This document shows positions 18,693 to 26,446 of a DNA stretch of 44,460 nucleotides, in pieces (position 1 is the stretch's first letter; each line of letters begins with the position of its first letter). The notes beneath the pieces are model-generated. The model made no database searches. It saw only the letters and a list, made by a program, of their open reading frames with translations, and was not told where the DNA came from. Both the position numbers and the translations under genes were made by a program. Source of the DNA: Streptococcus cristatus (GTDB lineage: Bacteria > Bacillota > Bacilli > Lactobacillales > Streptococcaceae); the NCBI RefSeq assembly GCF_003943465.1, contig NZ_RJPR01000009.1, forward strand, positions 43,431-87,890. The letters run 5' to 3'.

Positions 18693-19592
18693 TCAAGTTT
18701 TATATTTTTCTATCAACCTAGAAAGTATTTCTTTCATTTTCACTCGGATTTCGGGCGGATCTAAGACCTCCACAGAGTCTCCAAAGGACAGGATGTAACT
18801 GTACAAACGGTGATCGTTGGGAATCTCGATTTCTGTATATAAATTTCCTTCCGCATCTGTCCGAATGTCTCCGCTTAGTTCATCATAAACCCTGAAGGCC
18901 ACTTTGCGATCAAACTTGACTGTCAACTTAATGGTATTTTCATAGGTCAGTTCCTTTTCCAAGACGACATCTTCAAAGCTGTCCTCAAACTTTTCATCCA
19001 GCCGCTCCAGATTTTTCATCCTAGATAGTTTAAAATACCTGAATTCCTGTCGCAAGAGGCAGAAAGCATAGAGGTACCAACTCTGATTTTTAAACAACAA
19101 GCGTACAGGCTTGACACGACGGCTTGTCTCCCGCTCATCACTAGCAAAGTAAGAAAAAGAAACAAGGTGCTTGCCTAGAATTGCAGTTTTTAGTTGATGA
19201 AAGATAGCTTCATATGCTTTATCGTTTTGCCAGTGGTTAAAATCGATTTCGATCCAGTTGGGATTTCTGACTTGAAATAGCGCCGAAAGCTTTGTAAGCA
19301 GGTCACTTTGGTAAAGCTGACTGGTGCTGTCCATACCTTGCAGAGCAGCCATAATCTGCTCTTTCTCCTCCGCTGTCAGCAAGGACTTTCGCAAGATAAA
19401 ATCCTCCGCGATTTCTATACCGCCACCCTTTCCTTGCGTGGTATAAATCGGAACCCCAGCGCTGCTTAGAGAGTCCACGTCTCGATAAATAGTCCGAACC
19501 GAAACTTCAAATTTCTCTGCTAGCTCCGTTGCAGTCACTTTCCCTCTCTCCAAAATGTAGTACAATATCCGAAATAGTCGATTATTCTGCAT
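18693..19592 (-). CDS. WYL-domain transcriptional regulator (YafY type)
   Basis: The product has 299 residues from ATG at 19592 (MQNNRLFRILYYILERGKVT), preceded by AGGAG. The frame can be extended to 19796, but that part is translation of the repeat at 19684-19858, so it is rejected. The N-terminal HTH_11 domain has VTATELAEKFEVSVRTIYRDVDSLSSAGVPI. The WYL domain carries SWYLYAFCLLRQEFRYFKLSRM, and a C-terminal WCX region follows. Such regulators sense small ligands or nucleic acid. It heads the GyrI-ClbS operon and is its likely regulator. Confidence 0.87.
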   Translation of the reverse strand: MQNNRLFRILYYILERGKVTATELAEKFEVSVRTIYRDVDSLSSAGVPIYTTQGKGGGIEIAEDFILRKSLLTAEEKEQIMAALQGMDSTSQLYQSDLLTKLSALFQVRNPNWIEIDFNHWQNDKAYEAIFHQLKTAILGKHLVSFSYFASDERETSRRVKPVRLLFKNQSWYLYAFCLLRQEFRYFKLSRMKNLERLDEKFEDSFEDVVLEKELTYENTIKLTVKFDRKVAFRVYDELSGDIRTDAEGNLYTEIEIPNDHRLYSYILSFGDSVEVLDPPEIRVKMKEILSRLIEKYKT

Positions 19593-19683
19593 GCCTGCTC
19601 CTTCTCCTCTTCCTATTATACAATACTTGCCATAGCATGTCATATTTAGGCAGGTTAGACCTAGGATAAGCTGAAATGAAAAA

Positions 19684-19858
19684 GAGAGTGGGACAGAAAT
19701 CGGTAATTCGTTAGAATTCGATTTCGTCGTCCCACCTCCGCACAGTTGAGTAGGGCTGTAAAAGCTTATGAAATCAGCGTAGTAGAGCCCACTCAACCAC
19801 TACGTCTTGCTCGACAATCCAAAGACAATTGAGAGGCTAGGACTTTCGTCCCAGCCTC
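19684..19858 (+). repeat. 175-bp intergenic repeat, copy A
   Basis: It matches the reverse complement of 22175-22349 with about six differences in 175 bases. It begins GAGAGTGGGACAGAAATCGG and ends in a GAGGCTAGGAC/GTCCCAGCCTC hairpin followed by TTTT on the plus strand. It is non-coding; a spurious open frame through it extends the WYL gene upstream. It resembles the dispersed intergenic repeats common in streptococci. Confidence 0.9.
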
Positions 19859-19910
19859 TTTTAGTAATTAGAAACCTTATTTCCGATAGATGTTATTCTC
19901 ATGACCACTA

Positions 19911-20783
19911 CTAAGCTTTACCATTATTTCCTGCGACAGGGGCAAATGTTGGCAAAGCCACCCCCTCTTTTAGCAGGGCTTCATGGTAGAGCTTATAGAA
20001 AATATGGTACAGGCTCGCTTGCATACCGCTTGCAACGATTAGACTAATTCGGAAATAAAACTGGCCGCTCGCAGTCATTTGCGGTCCCAGAATATCAGGT
20101 TCCTTCAAAACTTCTGGATGTTCTGGCACAGCTTCCTGATTGACAGCAGCGATAATCCGATAAATCTCATCCAAATCCGTCTCGGCATAGATAGGAATAT
20201 CAATCAAAACCCGCATATCGCCACGAGAAAGATTGCTGACTACGGTGATATTTCGGTTGGGCACAAAGTGAAGAGTTCCGTCCGCATCGCGTACCTGCGT
20301 AGTCCGAATCCCAACACTGACAACCGTTCCTGCGATCTTGATAGCACCATTGGTCAAGCGAACATTATCCCCTACATCCAACTGACGCTCTAAGAGAATA
20401 AAGAAACCGTTGACTAGGTCGGACAGAAAGCCCTGCGCTCCCATCCCAATAGCTACTCCAGCAATCCCTGCCCCAGCTAAAAGACTTGAGACCGGCATAC
20501 CCAAAATCGATAAAATCCAGTAGAGCAAGAGAAAATAAAGTACATAATTGAGTAAATTCTCAATTAAGCGCATAATGGTCTTTTGCCGAGCGACATCCTG
20601 CCGAGATAATTTCAAAGATGGCGCAATCAGTCTAGTCACAAAAAGATGGAGAATTTTCTTAGCCACCCAAAATAGTAAGCACAAAAAGACCAAGGAGACG
20701 AATTTTGAAAATACATCATCCAGAATAGCTGACCAGTTGAATTGCTGGAAATAGCGCGTAAAAACATTCTCATTAGCTGTCAT
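19911..20783 (-). CDS. Small-conductance mechanosensitive channel, MscS family
   Basis: The product has 290 residues, similar to E. coli MscS. Membrane segments lie at about 25-45, 70-92 and 95-125. The third holds the pore-lining Gly/Ala-rich stretch LLAGAGIAGVAIGMGAQGFL. The beta domain follows with FILLERQLDVGDNVRL and FVPNRNITVVSNLSRG, which are typical of the family. It releases solutes on osmotic down-shock. ATG at 20783 has a GGAGGAAAG site. It is alone, enclosed by the inverted repeat pair together with the sstT remnant. Confidence 0.9.
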   Translation of the reverse strand: MTANENVFTRYFQQFNWSAILDDVFSKFVSLVFLCLLFWVAKKILHLFVTRLIAPSLKLSRQDVARQKTIMRLIENLLNYVLYFLLLYWILSILGMPVSSLLAGAGIAGVAIGMGAQGFLSDLVNGFFILLERQLDVGDNVRLTNGAIKIAGTVVSVGIRTTQVRDADGTLHFVPNRNITVVSNLSRGDMRVLIDIPIYAETDLDEIYRIIAAVNQEAVPEHPEVLKEPDILGPQMTASGQFYFRISLIVASGMQASLYHIFYKLYHEALLKEGVALPTFAPVAGNNGKA

Positions 20784-20886
20784 TCTTTCCTCCTATGAGA
20801 TACAAAAATCTTATTCATTATACCACAAAGGGCGACAGATAGGCATCAAAGCACCCTTATTCCGCATAGCGAATACTTAAAAAACA

Positions 20887-20915
20887 TTGATTTTATACGA
20901 CCTCTAGCGTATAAT
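20887..20915 (+). promoter_or_regulatory. Intact promoter before the sstT pseudogene
   Basis: TTGATT (20887-20892) and a perfect TATAAT (20910-20915) are 17 bp apart. A GAAAGGGAG ribosome-binding site follows before the ATG at 20948. Confidence 0.75.
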
Positions 20916-20947
20916 GGAAAACAGTTTATTTTAGAAAGGGAGCTACT

Positions 20948-22164
20948 ATGTTTCATCGAATTCTTTCTGCTTGGAATCGCGCCAATCTTATCAAACGGAT
21001 TTCTATTGGGATTGTCACAGGCGCCCTGCTGGCTCTTATTTTCCCATAAGCCAGCGCCATTAGCCTCCTCGGCCAAATCTTTGTCGGCGGTCTAAAAGCT
21101 ATCGCACCACTGCTCGTTTTCACTCTCGTTGCCAACGCCCTCTCTCAGCACCAAAAGGGGCAGAAAAGCAATATGAAAACCGTCATTATCCTCTATCTAA
21201 TCGGGACTTTTGCGGCTGCTCTTGTCGCTGTCCTCGCCAACTATGTCTTTCCTGTAACCATCGAGCTGACCGCAGCTAGCTCGGAAGTCAGTCCACCAGA
21301 AGGCATCGGCCAAGTTCTGAGCAATCTCCTCCTCAACCTTGTCGATAATCCAATCAACGCCCTGACCAAGGCTAATTATATCGGTATTCTGGCTTGGGCA
21401 GTCGTCTTTGGAGTGGCCATGCGAGAAGCAAGTCAGCAAAGTAAAGAACTCTTGAAAACACTGGCAGATATTACTTCGAAGATTGTCGAATGGATCATCA
21501 ATCTAGCTCCCTTTGGTATTTTAGGACTGGTGTACACGACCATTTCTGGCAAAGGATTTGAGGCACTTAAGAGCTACGGCATGCCCCTTCTCCTACTACT
21601 AGGTTCCATGGTCCTTGTTGCGCTGGTCGTCAATCCCTTGATTGTCTCCATCCTTCTTCAAAAAAATCCTTATCCACTGGTTTGGCGCTGCTTAAAAGTC
21701 AGTGGCGTCACCGCCTTTTCACTCGTAGTTCGGCTGCCAATATCCCTGTTAATATGAAACTTTGTCGAGATTTGGGTCTCAATCCTGAAGCCTACTCGGT
21801 CTCTATCCCACTCGGTTCCACTATCAACATGGCAGGAGCAGCGGTGACAATCAACACGCTTACCCTCGCAGCAGCCAACACACTGGGCATTCAGGTGGAC
21901 TTTGGAACAGCACTGGTGCTTAGCATCGTTGCAGCCATTTCTGCCTGCGGGGCTTCTGGAGTGGCTGGAGGCTCGCTTCTCTTGATTCCTGTGGCTTGTA
22001 GCCTCTTTGGTATCCCAAACGATCTGGCTATGCAAGTCGTCAGCGTTGGTTTTGTCATCGGTGTCATCCAAGACTCTTGCGAAACCGCCCTCAACTCATC
22101 CACAGACGTGCTTTTTACAGCTGTTGCTGAAACGAGCACCTGGCCCAAGGAAAAACGTTATTAA
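20948..22164 (+). pseudogene. sstT: Sodium:serine/threonine symporter SstT, inactivated
   Basis: Reading through two lesions, the product would be about 405 residues, the length of SstT. It is a DAACS-family Na+-driven serine/threonine importer. The start MFHRILSAWNRANLIKRI, the [20 protein letters not shown] stretch and [18 protein letters not shown] with [14 protein letters not shown] are all typical. A TAA at 21047-21049 interrupts codon 34. Near 21716-21719 a run of four T (five expected) shifts the frame, so RSSAANIP is read in another phase. The rest is well conserved, so decay is recent or partly sequencing error; two independent lesions favour a true pseudogene. Confidence 0.88.
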
Positions 22165-22174
22165 ACAAAGCACT

Positions 22175-22349
22175 GAGGCTGGGACAAAAGTCCCAGCCTC
22201 TCAATTGTCTTTGGATTGTCGAGCAAGACGCAGTGGTTGAGTGGGCTCCACTACGCTGACTTCATCAGCTTTTACAGCCCTACTCAACTGTGCGGAGGTG
22301 GGACGACGAAATCGAATTCTAACGAATTACCGATTTCTGTCCCACTCTC
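22175..22349 (-). repeat. 175-bp intergenic repeat, copy B (inverted to copy A)
   Basis: It is the inverted partner of 19684-19858, about 96-97% identical by eye. The left end is a perfect GAGGCTGGGAC-4-GTCCCAGCCTC hairpin directly after the sstT stop, which may end that transcript. The two copies enclose 2.3 kb. Confidence 0.9.
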
Positions 22350-22413
22350 AGTTTTTTATTTTGTCCTACGAGATACTTTCCTCACTCTTTCCTTAAAGAA
22401 GATTTAACTTTTT

Positions 22414-22461
22414 CTTAAAGATAACTGATATCAGCTAGCTTTAAGCCGCAATCTGTATACT
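22414..22461 (+). promoter_or_regulatory. Regulated promoter with large dyad before the glycosyltransferase operon
   Basis: CTTAAAG (22414-22420) and CTTTAAG (22439-22445) are symmetric about the same centre as an inner 10-bp palindrome, CTGATATCAG (22425-22434). TATACT lies at 22456-22461. The -35 position (AGCTAG) is poor and is covered by the dyad, which suggests an activator or repressor site. TTAA motifs about 11 bases apart (22383-22420) loosely resemble the CiaR direct repeat, but this is weak. Confidence 0.5.
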
Positions 22462-22493
22462 TTCTACACATCATCTAAGAAAGAGGTATGGAT

Positions 22494-23537
22494 ATGGACT
22501 ATCTAGTGATTCCGGCTTACGAGCCCGATTATAATTTGATTAAACTGATTCAAAAAATTCAGAGCAAGAGCGATTTTCATATCATTGTCATCGATGACGG
22601 CAGCTCAGCTAAGCGCCAGACAGTCTTTGACAAGGCTGAACAATATGCGACTGTCCTCCATCACGAAAACAATCAAGGCAAAGGACAAGCATTGAAAACT
22701 GCCTTCACCTACATCCAGTCTCTGGGTCAATACGGAACGGTTATCACAGCAGATGCAGATGGCCAACACAAGGTTTGGGATATTTTCCGCGTGGCAACCA
22801 AGGCTGCCGAACATCCCAATCAGCTGATTCTGGGCGCACGCGCCTTTACTGGCAAGGTGCCTCTGCGCAGCCGCTTCGGCAACAGCCTGACTCGGGCTCT
22901 CTTCAAGCTTCAGACTGGCGTAGGTGTCTCCGATACTCAGACCGGTTTGCGGGCCTTTACGACCAACATGATTCCCTTTATGCTGAAGGTAGAGGGCCAG
23001 CGCTATGAGTATGAAATGAACATGCTCTTAGAAGCCAGCAAGGAATATCCCATTTTGGAAGTGCCCATTGAGACGGTCTATATCAATGATAATGAAGGTT
23101 CGCACTTCCGGCCTGTTAGAGACGGACTCATGATTTATAAAAATATCTTTAAATTTGCTCTGACCTCTCTCAGCAGTTTCATCGTCGACTACATGGTCTA
23201 TGCACTAGCTCTCTTATTTTTAGCTGCTGCTCCGACCAGCCTGAGAATTCTTCTAGCCAACGGGATTGCCCGCGTGACCAGCTCGGTCTTCAACTATTCG
23301 ACCAATAAAAAACTGGTCTTTAAGAACGACGACAGCATTCTCAAGACAGGGACTAGCTATTTCAGCCTAGCTCTGGCGCTCTTCGTCTTGGATACACTGC
23401 TGATTCGCCTCTTCTACGCTGTCTTCGGTCTCAATCTTCTGATTGTCAAGATCATCGTCGGACTGCTGCTTTTCACCATCTCTTGGATGGTACAAAAGAG
23501 ATTTATTTTTAAGGAAAGGACACACACTGCATCATGA
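22494..23537 (+). CDS. Bifunctional family-2 glycosyltransferase / GtrA-like flippase domain
   Basis: The product has 347 residues from ATG at 22494; the ATG six bases earlier is too close to the GAGG site. Residues 1-210 are a DPM1-like GT2 domain: VIPAYEPD, IIVIDDGSS, the acidic TADADGQH and SDTQTGLRAF. Residues ~220-345 hold four membrane segments of the GtrA family (LSSFIVDYMVYAL and SSVFNYSTNKKLVFK). The fusion probably makes and flips a polyprenyl-phosphate-linked sugar for cell-surface decoration. Its stop overlaps the next start (ATGA). The acceptor is unknown. Confidence 0.87.
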   Translation: MDYLVIPAYEPDYNLIKLIQKIQSKSDFHIIVIDDGSSAKRQTVFDKAEQYATVLHHENNQGKGQALKTAFTYIQSLGQYGTVITADADGQHKVWDIFRVATKAAEHPNQLILGARAFTGKVPLRSRFGNSLTRALFKLQTGVGVSDTQTGLRAFTTNMIPFMLKVEGQRYEYEMNMLLEASKEYPILEVPIETVYINDNEGSHFRPVRDGLMIYKNIFKFALTSLSSFIVDYMVYALALLFLAAAPTSLRILLANGIARVTSSVFNYSTNKKLVFKNDDSILKTGTSYFSLALALFVLDTLLIRLFYAVFGLNLLIVKIIVGLLLFTISWMVQKRFIFKERTHTAS

Positions 23538-24445
23538 AATTTTTAAAGAAAGGCTATGCCTACGCCTCGATTTTCGGGCTACTTCTGACAGCTTCCTTCA
23601 GCTACTCCATGCTGAAAACCTTCGTCATCGCGGAGACCATTTCCACAGTCTCAAGCACCGCTTCATCATCCAATGCCGAGGCTGCCAGCAAGGCTGCGGA
23701 AACGGCAACAGTGACAGATACCAGCTATTCAGACGATAACATCTCGGTCACGCTGACTGAAAAGACCGTCAACAATACCCAAGTCTACGTTGCCGATGTG
23801 ACCGTCAGCTCCGCTGAATATTTGAAAACAGCCCTTGCCAATAACACCTACGGAACCAACATCACAGCCAAGACTTCAGAAACGGCCGCTAATAACAAGG
23901 CCATCCTAGCGGTTAACGGCGACTACTACGGTGCCAATTCTACCGGATACGTCATCCGCAACGGCGTCGTCTACCGTGATACCGTCCGAGAGGACGCCAG
24001 CAATGGGGACTTGGCCATTTACAAAGACGGCTCCTTCAAGATTATCTATGAAGACCAAGTCTCTGCCGAACAACTGGTCAAAGACGGTGTGGTCAATCTC
24101 TTGGCCTTCGGCCCAGCCCTTGTAGAAAATGGTGAGATTGTCGTGAATACCAAGTCCGAAGTCGGCCAGTCCATGGCTTCCAATCCACGAACAGCTATCG
24201 GTATCATTGATGAAAACCACTACATCATCATCGTCTCAGACGGACGCACCTCAGAAAGCGAGGGACTTTCCCTCTACCAGATGGCAGAAATCATGAAATC
24301 TTACGGTGTCAAGACCGCCTACAACCTTGATGGCGGTGGCTCCTCTACACTTTACTTTAACGGTCAGGTCATTAACAAACCTACAACCAATGGAAATACT
24401 ATCTCAGAAAGGTCGGTGAGTGATATTGTCTACATCGGTTACTAA
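23534..24445 (+). CDS. Secreted or anchored phosphodiester glycosidase-domain protein (NAGPA-like)
   Basis: The product has 303 residues. A signal or anchor segment lies at about 8-36 (KGYAYASIFGLLLTASFSYS), then a Ser/Ala/Thr-rich linker to about 65. The phosphodiester glycosidase domain (about 75-303) contains AILAVNGDYYG, NPRTAIGIIDENHYIIIVSDGR and the signature YNLDGGGSSTLYFNG. Such domains cleave alpha-GlcNAc-phosphodiesters or modify surface glycans. It overlaps the GT2/GtrA gene by 4 bp and the following membrane gene by 26 bp, so the three are coupled. It probably acts outside the cell on the glycan the first gene helps make. Confidence 0.85.
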   Translation: MKFLKKGYAYASIFGLLLTASFSYSMLKTFVIAETISTVSSTASSSNAEAASKAAETATVTDTSYSDDNISVTLTEKTVNNTQVYVADVTVSSAEYLKTALANNTYGTNITAKTSETAANNKAILAVNGDYYGANSTGYVIRNGVVYRDTVREDASNGDLAIYKDGSFKIIYEDQVSAEQLVKDGVVNLLAFGPALVENGEIVVNTKSEVGQSMASNPRTAIGIIDENHYIIIVSDGRTSESEGLSLYQMAEIMKSYGVKTAYNLDGGGSSTLYFNGQVINKPTTNGNTISERSVSDIVYIGY

Positions 24446-24848
24446 TCCCAGCAAAAAACGTTTTAGAAAAACAGCCCTTATCTACGCACTATTAACTATT
24501 TTCTTCTTTGCTTTCAGCAGAATCTATGAATCCTTCAGCTTCGGGGAAACATCTATCCACATGCACTATCTCTTTGCCCTTCCTCTCGTTGGGGGCATCC
24601 TCCTCCTGCTCTTTATGAAGACCATTCCTAACCTCTCTCGGCTCAGCCTTAACCTCTGGAACTCAGCTGTAGCCACTATGACAGCCGGTATGCTCTTCCG
24701 TGGCATCGTCAATCTCTCTGGGCGCTCCACGACACTGGATATGCCCTACTGGTATGTAGGAGCAGCCTTTGCGGCTCTGGCTCTATTCTCCATGGTCTTT
24801 ACGCGCAGTGTGTGGTTAGATAATAAAGAGACCAACTCAATGTCCTAA
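24420..24848 (+). CDS. Small membrane protein of the surface-glycan operon, function unknown
   Basis: The product has 142 residues from a GTG at 24420 (26-bp overlap with the previous gene); TTG at 24426 is an alternative start. Four hydrophobic segments are visible, at about 18-37, 46-64, 83-98 and 109-127. A conserved-looking loop has SGRSTTLDMPYWYVG. I do not recognise the family. The tight overlap and the terminator directly after it put it in one operon with the GT2/GtrA and phosphodiester glycosidase genes. Confidence 0.75.
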   Translation: MILSTSVTNPSKKRFRKTALIYALLTIFFFAFSRIYESFSFGETSIHMHYLFALPLVGGILLLLFMKTIPNLSRLSLNLWNSAVATMTAGMLFRGIVNLSGRSTTLDMPYWYVGAAFAALALFSMVFTRSVWLDNKETNSMS

Positions 24849-24864
24849 TCTCATAAAAAAACAG

Positions 24865-24897
24865 AAAGGTCGTGGTGTTTAAGCCACGACCTTTTCT
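24865..24897 (+). terminator. Terminator of the glycosyltransferase operon
   Basis: A perfect 11-bp stem (AAAGGTCGTGG at 24865-24875 with CCACGACCTTT at 24884-24894) has an 8-base loop and is followed by TTC. An A run precedes it, so it could also serve hutI read-through from the other side. Confidence 0.88.
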
Positions 24898-24984
24898 TGA
24901 ACACAAATCTGCTTTTTTATAATCAACAATAGAACTTCTAAGAAAATCTTTGCTATCACATGGAAATGAAACTGACTTGTAAGA

Positions 24985-26250
24985 TTAGACGATTCTACCC
25001 TGATCAACAACCAACTTGCCTGCCTTATAAACCTGATGGGTCAGGTTGGTCGCAAAGAAATAAAGTGGATAGTCAATGTTCTTAGCGTCTAGGATGGTAA
25101 TATCCGCCTGCTTGCCAGTGTCAAAGCTGCCAATCTTATCTTGGCGGTTAACTGAGTAGGCCGCATTGATGGTTACAGCGTTGAGAACTTCCACTGGTGT
25201 CAGGCGCATCATAAAGCAGCCCAGCTGCATGACGAACTGCAGGTTAGCTGTTGGACAGGAGCCTGGATTGCTGTCGGTGGTCAGGGTGATGGCCATACCA
25301 GCTTCCAGCATCTTGCGGGCTGGTGCATAGGTATCTTCCATCAGACTGAAGGTAGTCGCTGGTAGGAGATTCCCGATAACCTTGGCTTCTGCCATCTTAC
25401 GAATGCCTTCATCGGTTGCTACCATCAAGTGCTCTGCGCTAGTTGCTCCTAGCTCAGCTGCTACATCTACTCCACCGATCGATTCGATTTCATCAGCATG
25501 GATGCGAAGCTTGAAGCCCATTTCCTTAGCCTTAGAAAGCAGGTAGCGTGACTCGTCAGCTGTAAAGACGCCTTTTTCACAGAAAATATCACAGAATTCA
25601 GCTAGATTTTCTGCTTTTACCCGAGGCAGCATTTCCTCGACGATAAGCTCCAGATATTCCTGAGAGCGTCCCTTGTATTCTGGTGGAACGGCGTGGGCAG
25701 CCATAAAGGTAGAAACGAGGTCAATCTCGTGGTCACGGTCCAGAGCCCCAACGACATCTAGCTGGCGCTTCTCTGTTTCCCAGTCCAGACCGTAGCCACT
25801 CTTAGCCTCAACAGTCGTCACCCCATGAAGCAGCATATAGTCCAGCAGTCTCTTGGACTTATCGTAGAGAGTATCAAAAGAAGCTTCTCGCGTCGCCTGG
25901 ACCGTACTGAGAATACCGCCGCCTTGAGCAAGAATTTCCAGATAAGGGACACCAGCTAATTTCTTAGCAAATTCATGCTCCCGGCTACCGCCATAAACCA
26001 AGTGAGTGTGACAGTCAATTAAGCCAGGTGTGGCAATCTTGCCCTCATAAGACTGAATCTTAGTATCAGGTCCAACCAGACTGGTATCCGGTTCTCCGCT
26101 GCCAACTGCTAGGATTTTGCCGTCTTTGACTGCAATGTAGCCGTCCTCCAAGACCTGAGCTTCCTTCATCTCCTCACCAAAAAGGGGATGTCCGAGGTCC
26201 TTGGGACAGAAGACTTGATTAAAGTGAGTTAATAGTAAATCAGCAGTCAT
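24985..26250 (-). CDS. hutI: Imidazolonepropionase HutI
   Basis: The product has 421 residues. It hydrolyses 4-imidazolone-5-propionate to N-formimino-L-glutamate, the third step of histidine breakdown. It is an amidohydrolase TIM barrel: metal ligands His81 and His83 in [19 protein letters not shown] and TTDSNPGS are all present. It is the only hut gene on the minus strand, divergent from hutU over a 196-bp region that holds both promoters and a shared palindrome. A matching -35/-10 pair lies at 26322-26294. Confidence 0.96.
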   Translation of the reverse strand: MTADLLLTHFNQVFCPKDLGHPLFGEEMKEAQVLEDGYIAVKDGKILAVGSGEPDTSLVGPDTKIQSYEGKIATPGLIDCHTHLVYGGSREHEFAKKLAGVPYLEILAQGGGILSTVQATREASFDTLYDKSKRLLDYMLLHGVTTVEAKSGYGLDWETEKRQLDVVGALDRDHEIDLVSTFMAAHAVPPEYKGRSQEYLELIVEEMLPRVKAENLAEFCDIFCEKGVFTADESRYLLSKAKEMGFKLRIHADEIESIGGVDVAAELGATSAEHLMVATDEGIRKMAEAKVIGNLLPATTFSLMEDTYAPARKMLEAGMAITLTTDSNPGSCPTANLQFVMQLGCFMMRLTPVEVLNAVTINAAYSVNRQDKIGSFDTGKQADITILDAKNIDYPLYFFATNLTHQVYKAGKLVVDQGRIV

Positions 26251-26293
26251 GCTTGTTCCTCCATTTCATTTTCCAACTTATTCGCTTTCCATC

Positions 26294-26322
26294 ATAATAC
26301 ACTATCGTCAAATTATAGTCAA
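26294..26322 (-). promoter_or_regulatory. hutI promoter
   Basis: TTGACT (26322-26317) and TATTAT (26299-26294) are 17 bp apart on the minus strand, about 45 bases from the hutI start. The palindrome at 26326-26348 lies immediately upstream. Confidence 0.7.
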
Positions 26323-26325
26323 AAA

Positions 26326-26348
26326 TCAATATATATTAGATATATTGA
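26326..26348. promoter_or_regulatory. Palindromic operator shared by hutI and hutU
   Basis: A perfect inverted repeat, TCAATATAT-5-ATATATTGA, lies between the divergent promoters. It is 3 bp upstream of the hutI -35 and 26 bp upstream of the hutU -35. This suggests one regulator controlling both sides. The regulator is not identified. Confidence 0.7.
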
Positions 26349-26374
26349 TATTTTTTATCTTTAGAAATATTTTC

Positions 26375-26404
26375 TTGACTTTGTACTGACGGCGCTGTTA
26401 TACA
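26375..26404 (+). promoter_or_regulatory. hutU operon promoter
   Basis: TTGACT (26375-26380) and TATACA (26399-26404) are 18 bp apart. It lies about 40 bases before hutU, which has an AAGGAGG ribosome-binding site. Confidence 0.65.
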
Positions 26405-26446
26405 ATAAGGTCAAATCTTAAGTTATTTTACAAGGAGGAAATAAAC

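Noticed and set aside
19593..19796. A 68-codon 5' extension of the WYL regulator
   Set aside because: It is translation of the 175-bp repeat. A very similar peptide is encoded by the other copy near 22216-22407, and a proper ribosome-binding site precedes 19592.
21682..22164. A separate 160-residue gene in the second half of sstT
   Set aside because: Its first ten or so residues are out of phase, and the rest continues SstT exactly after the T-run shift. It is a fragment, not a gene.
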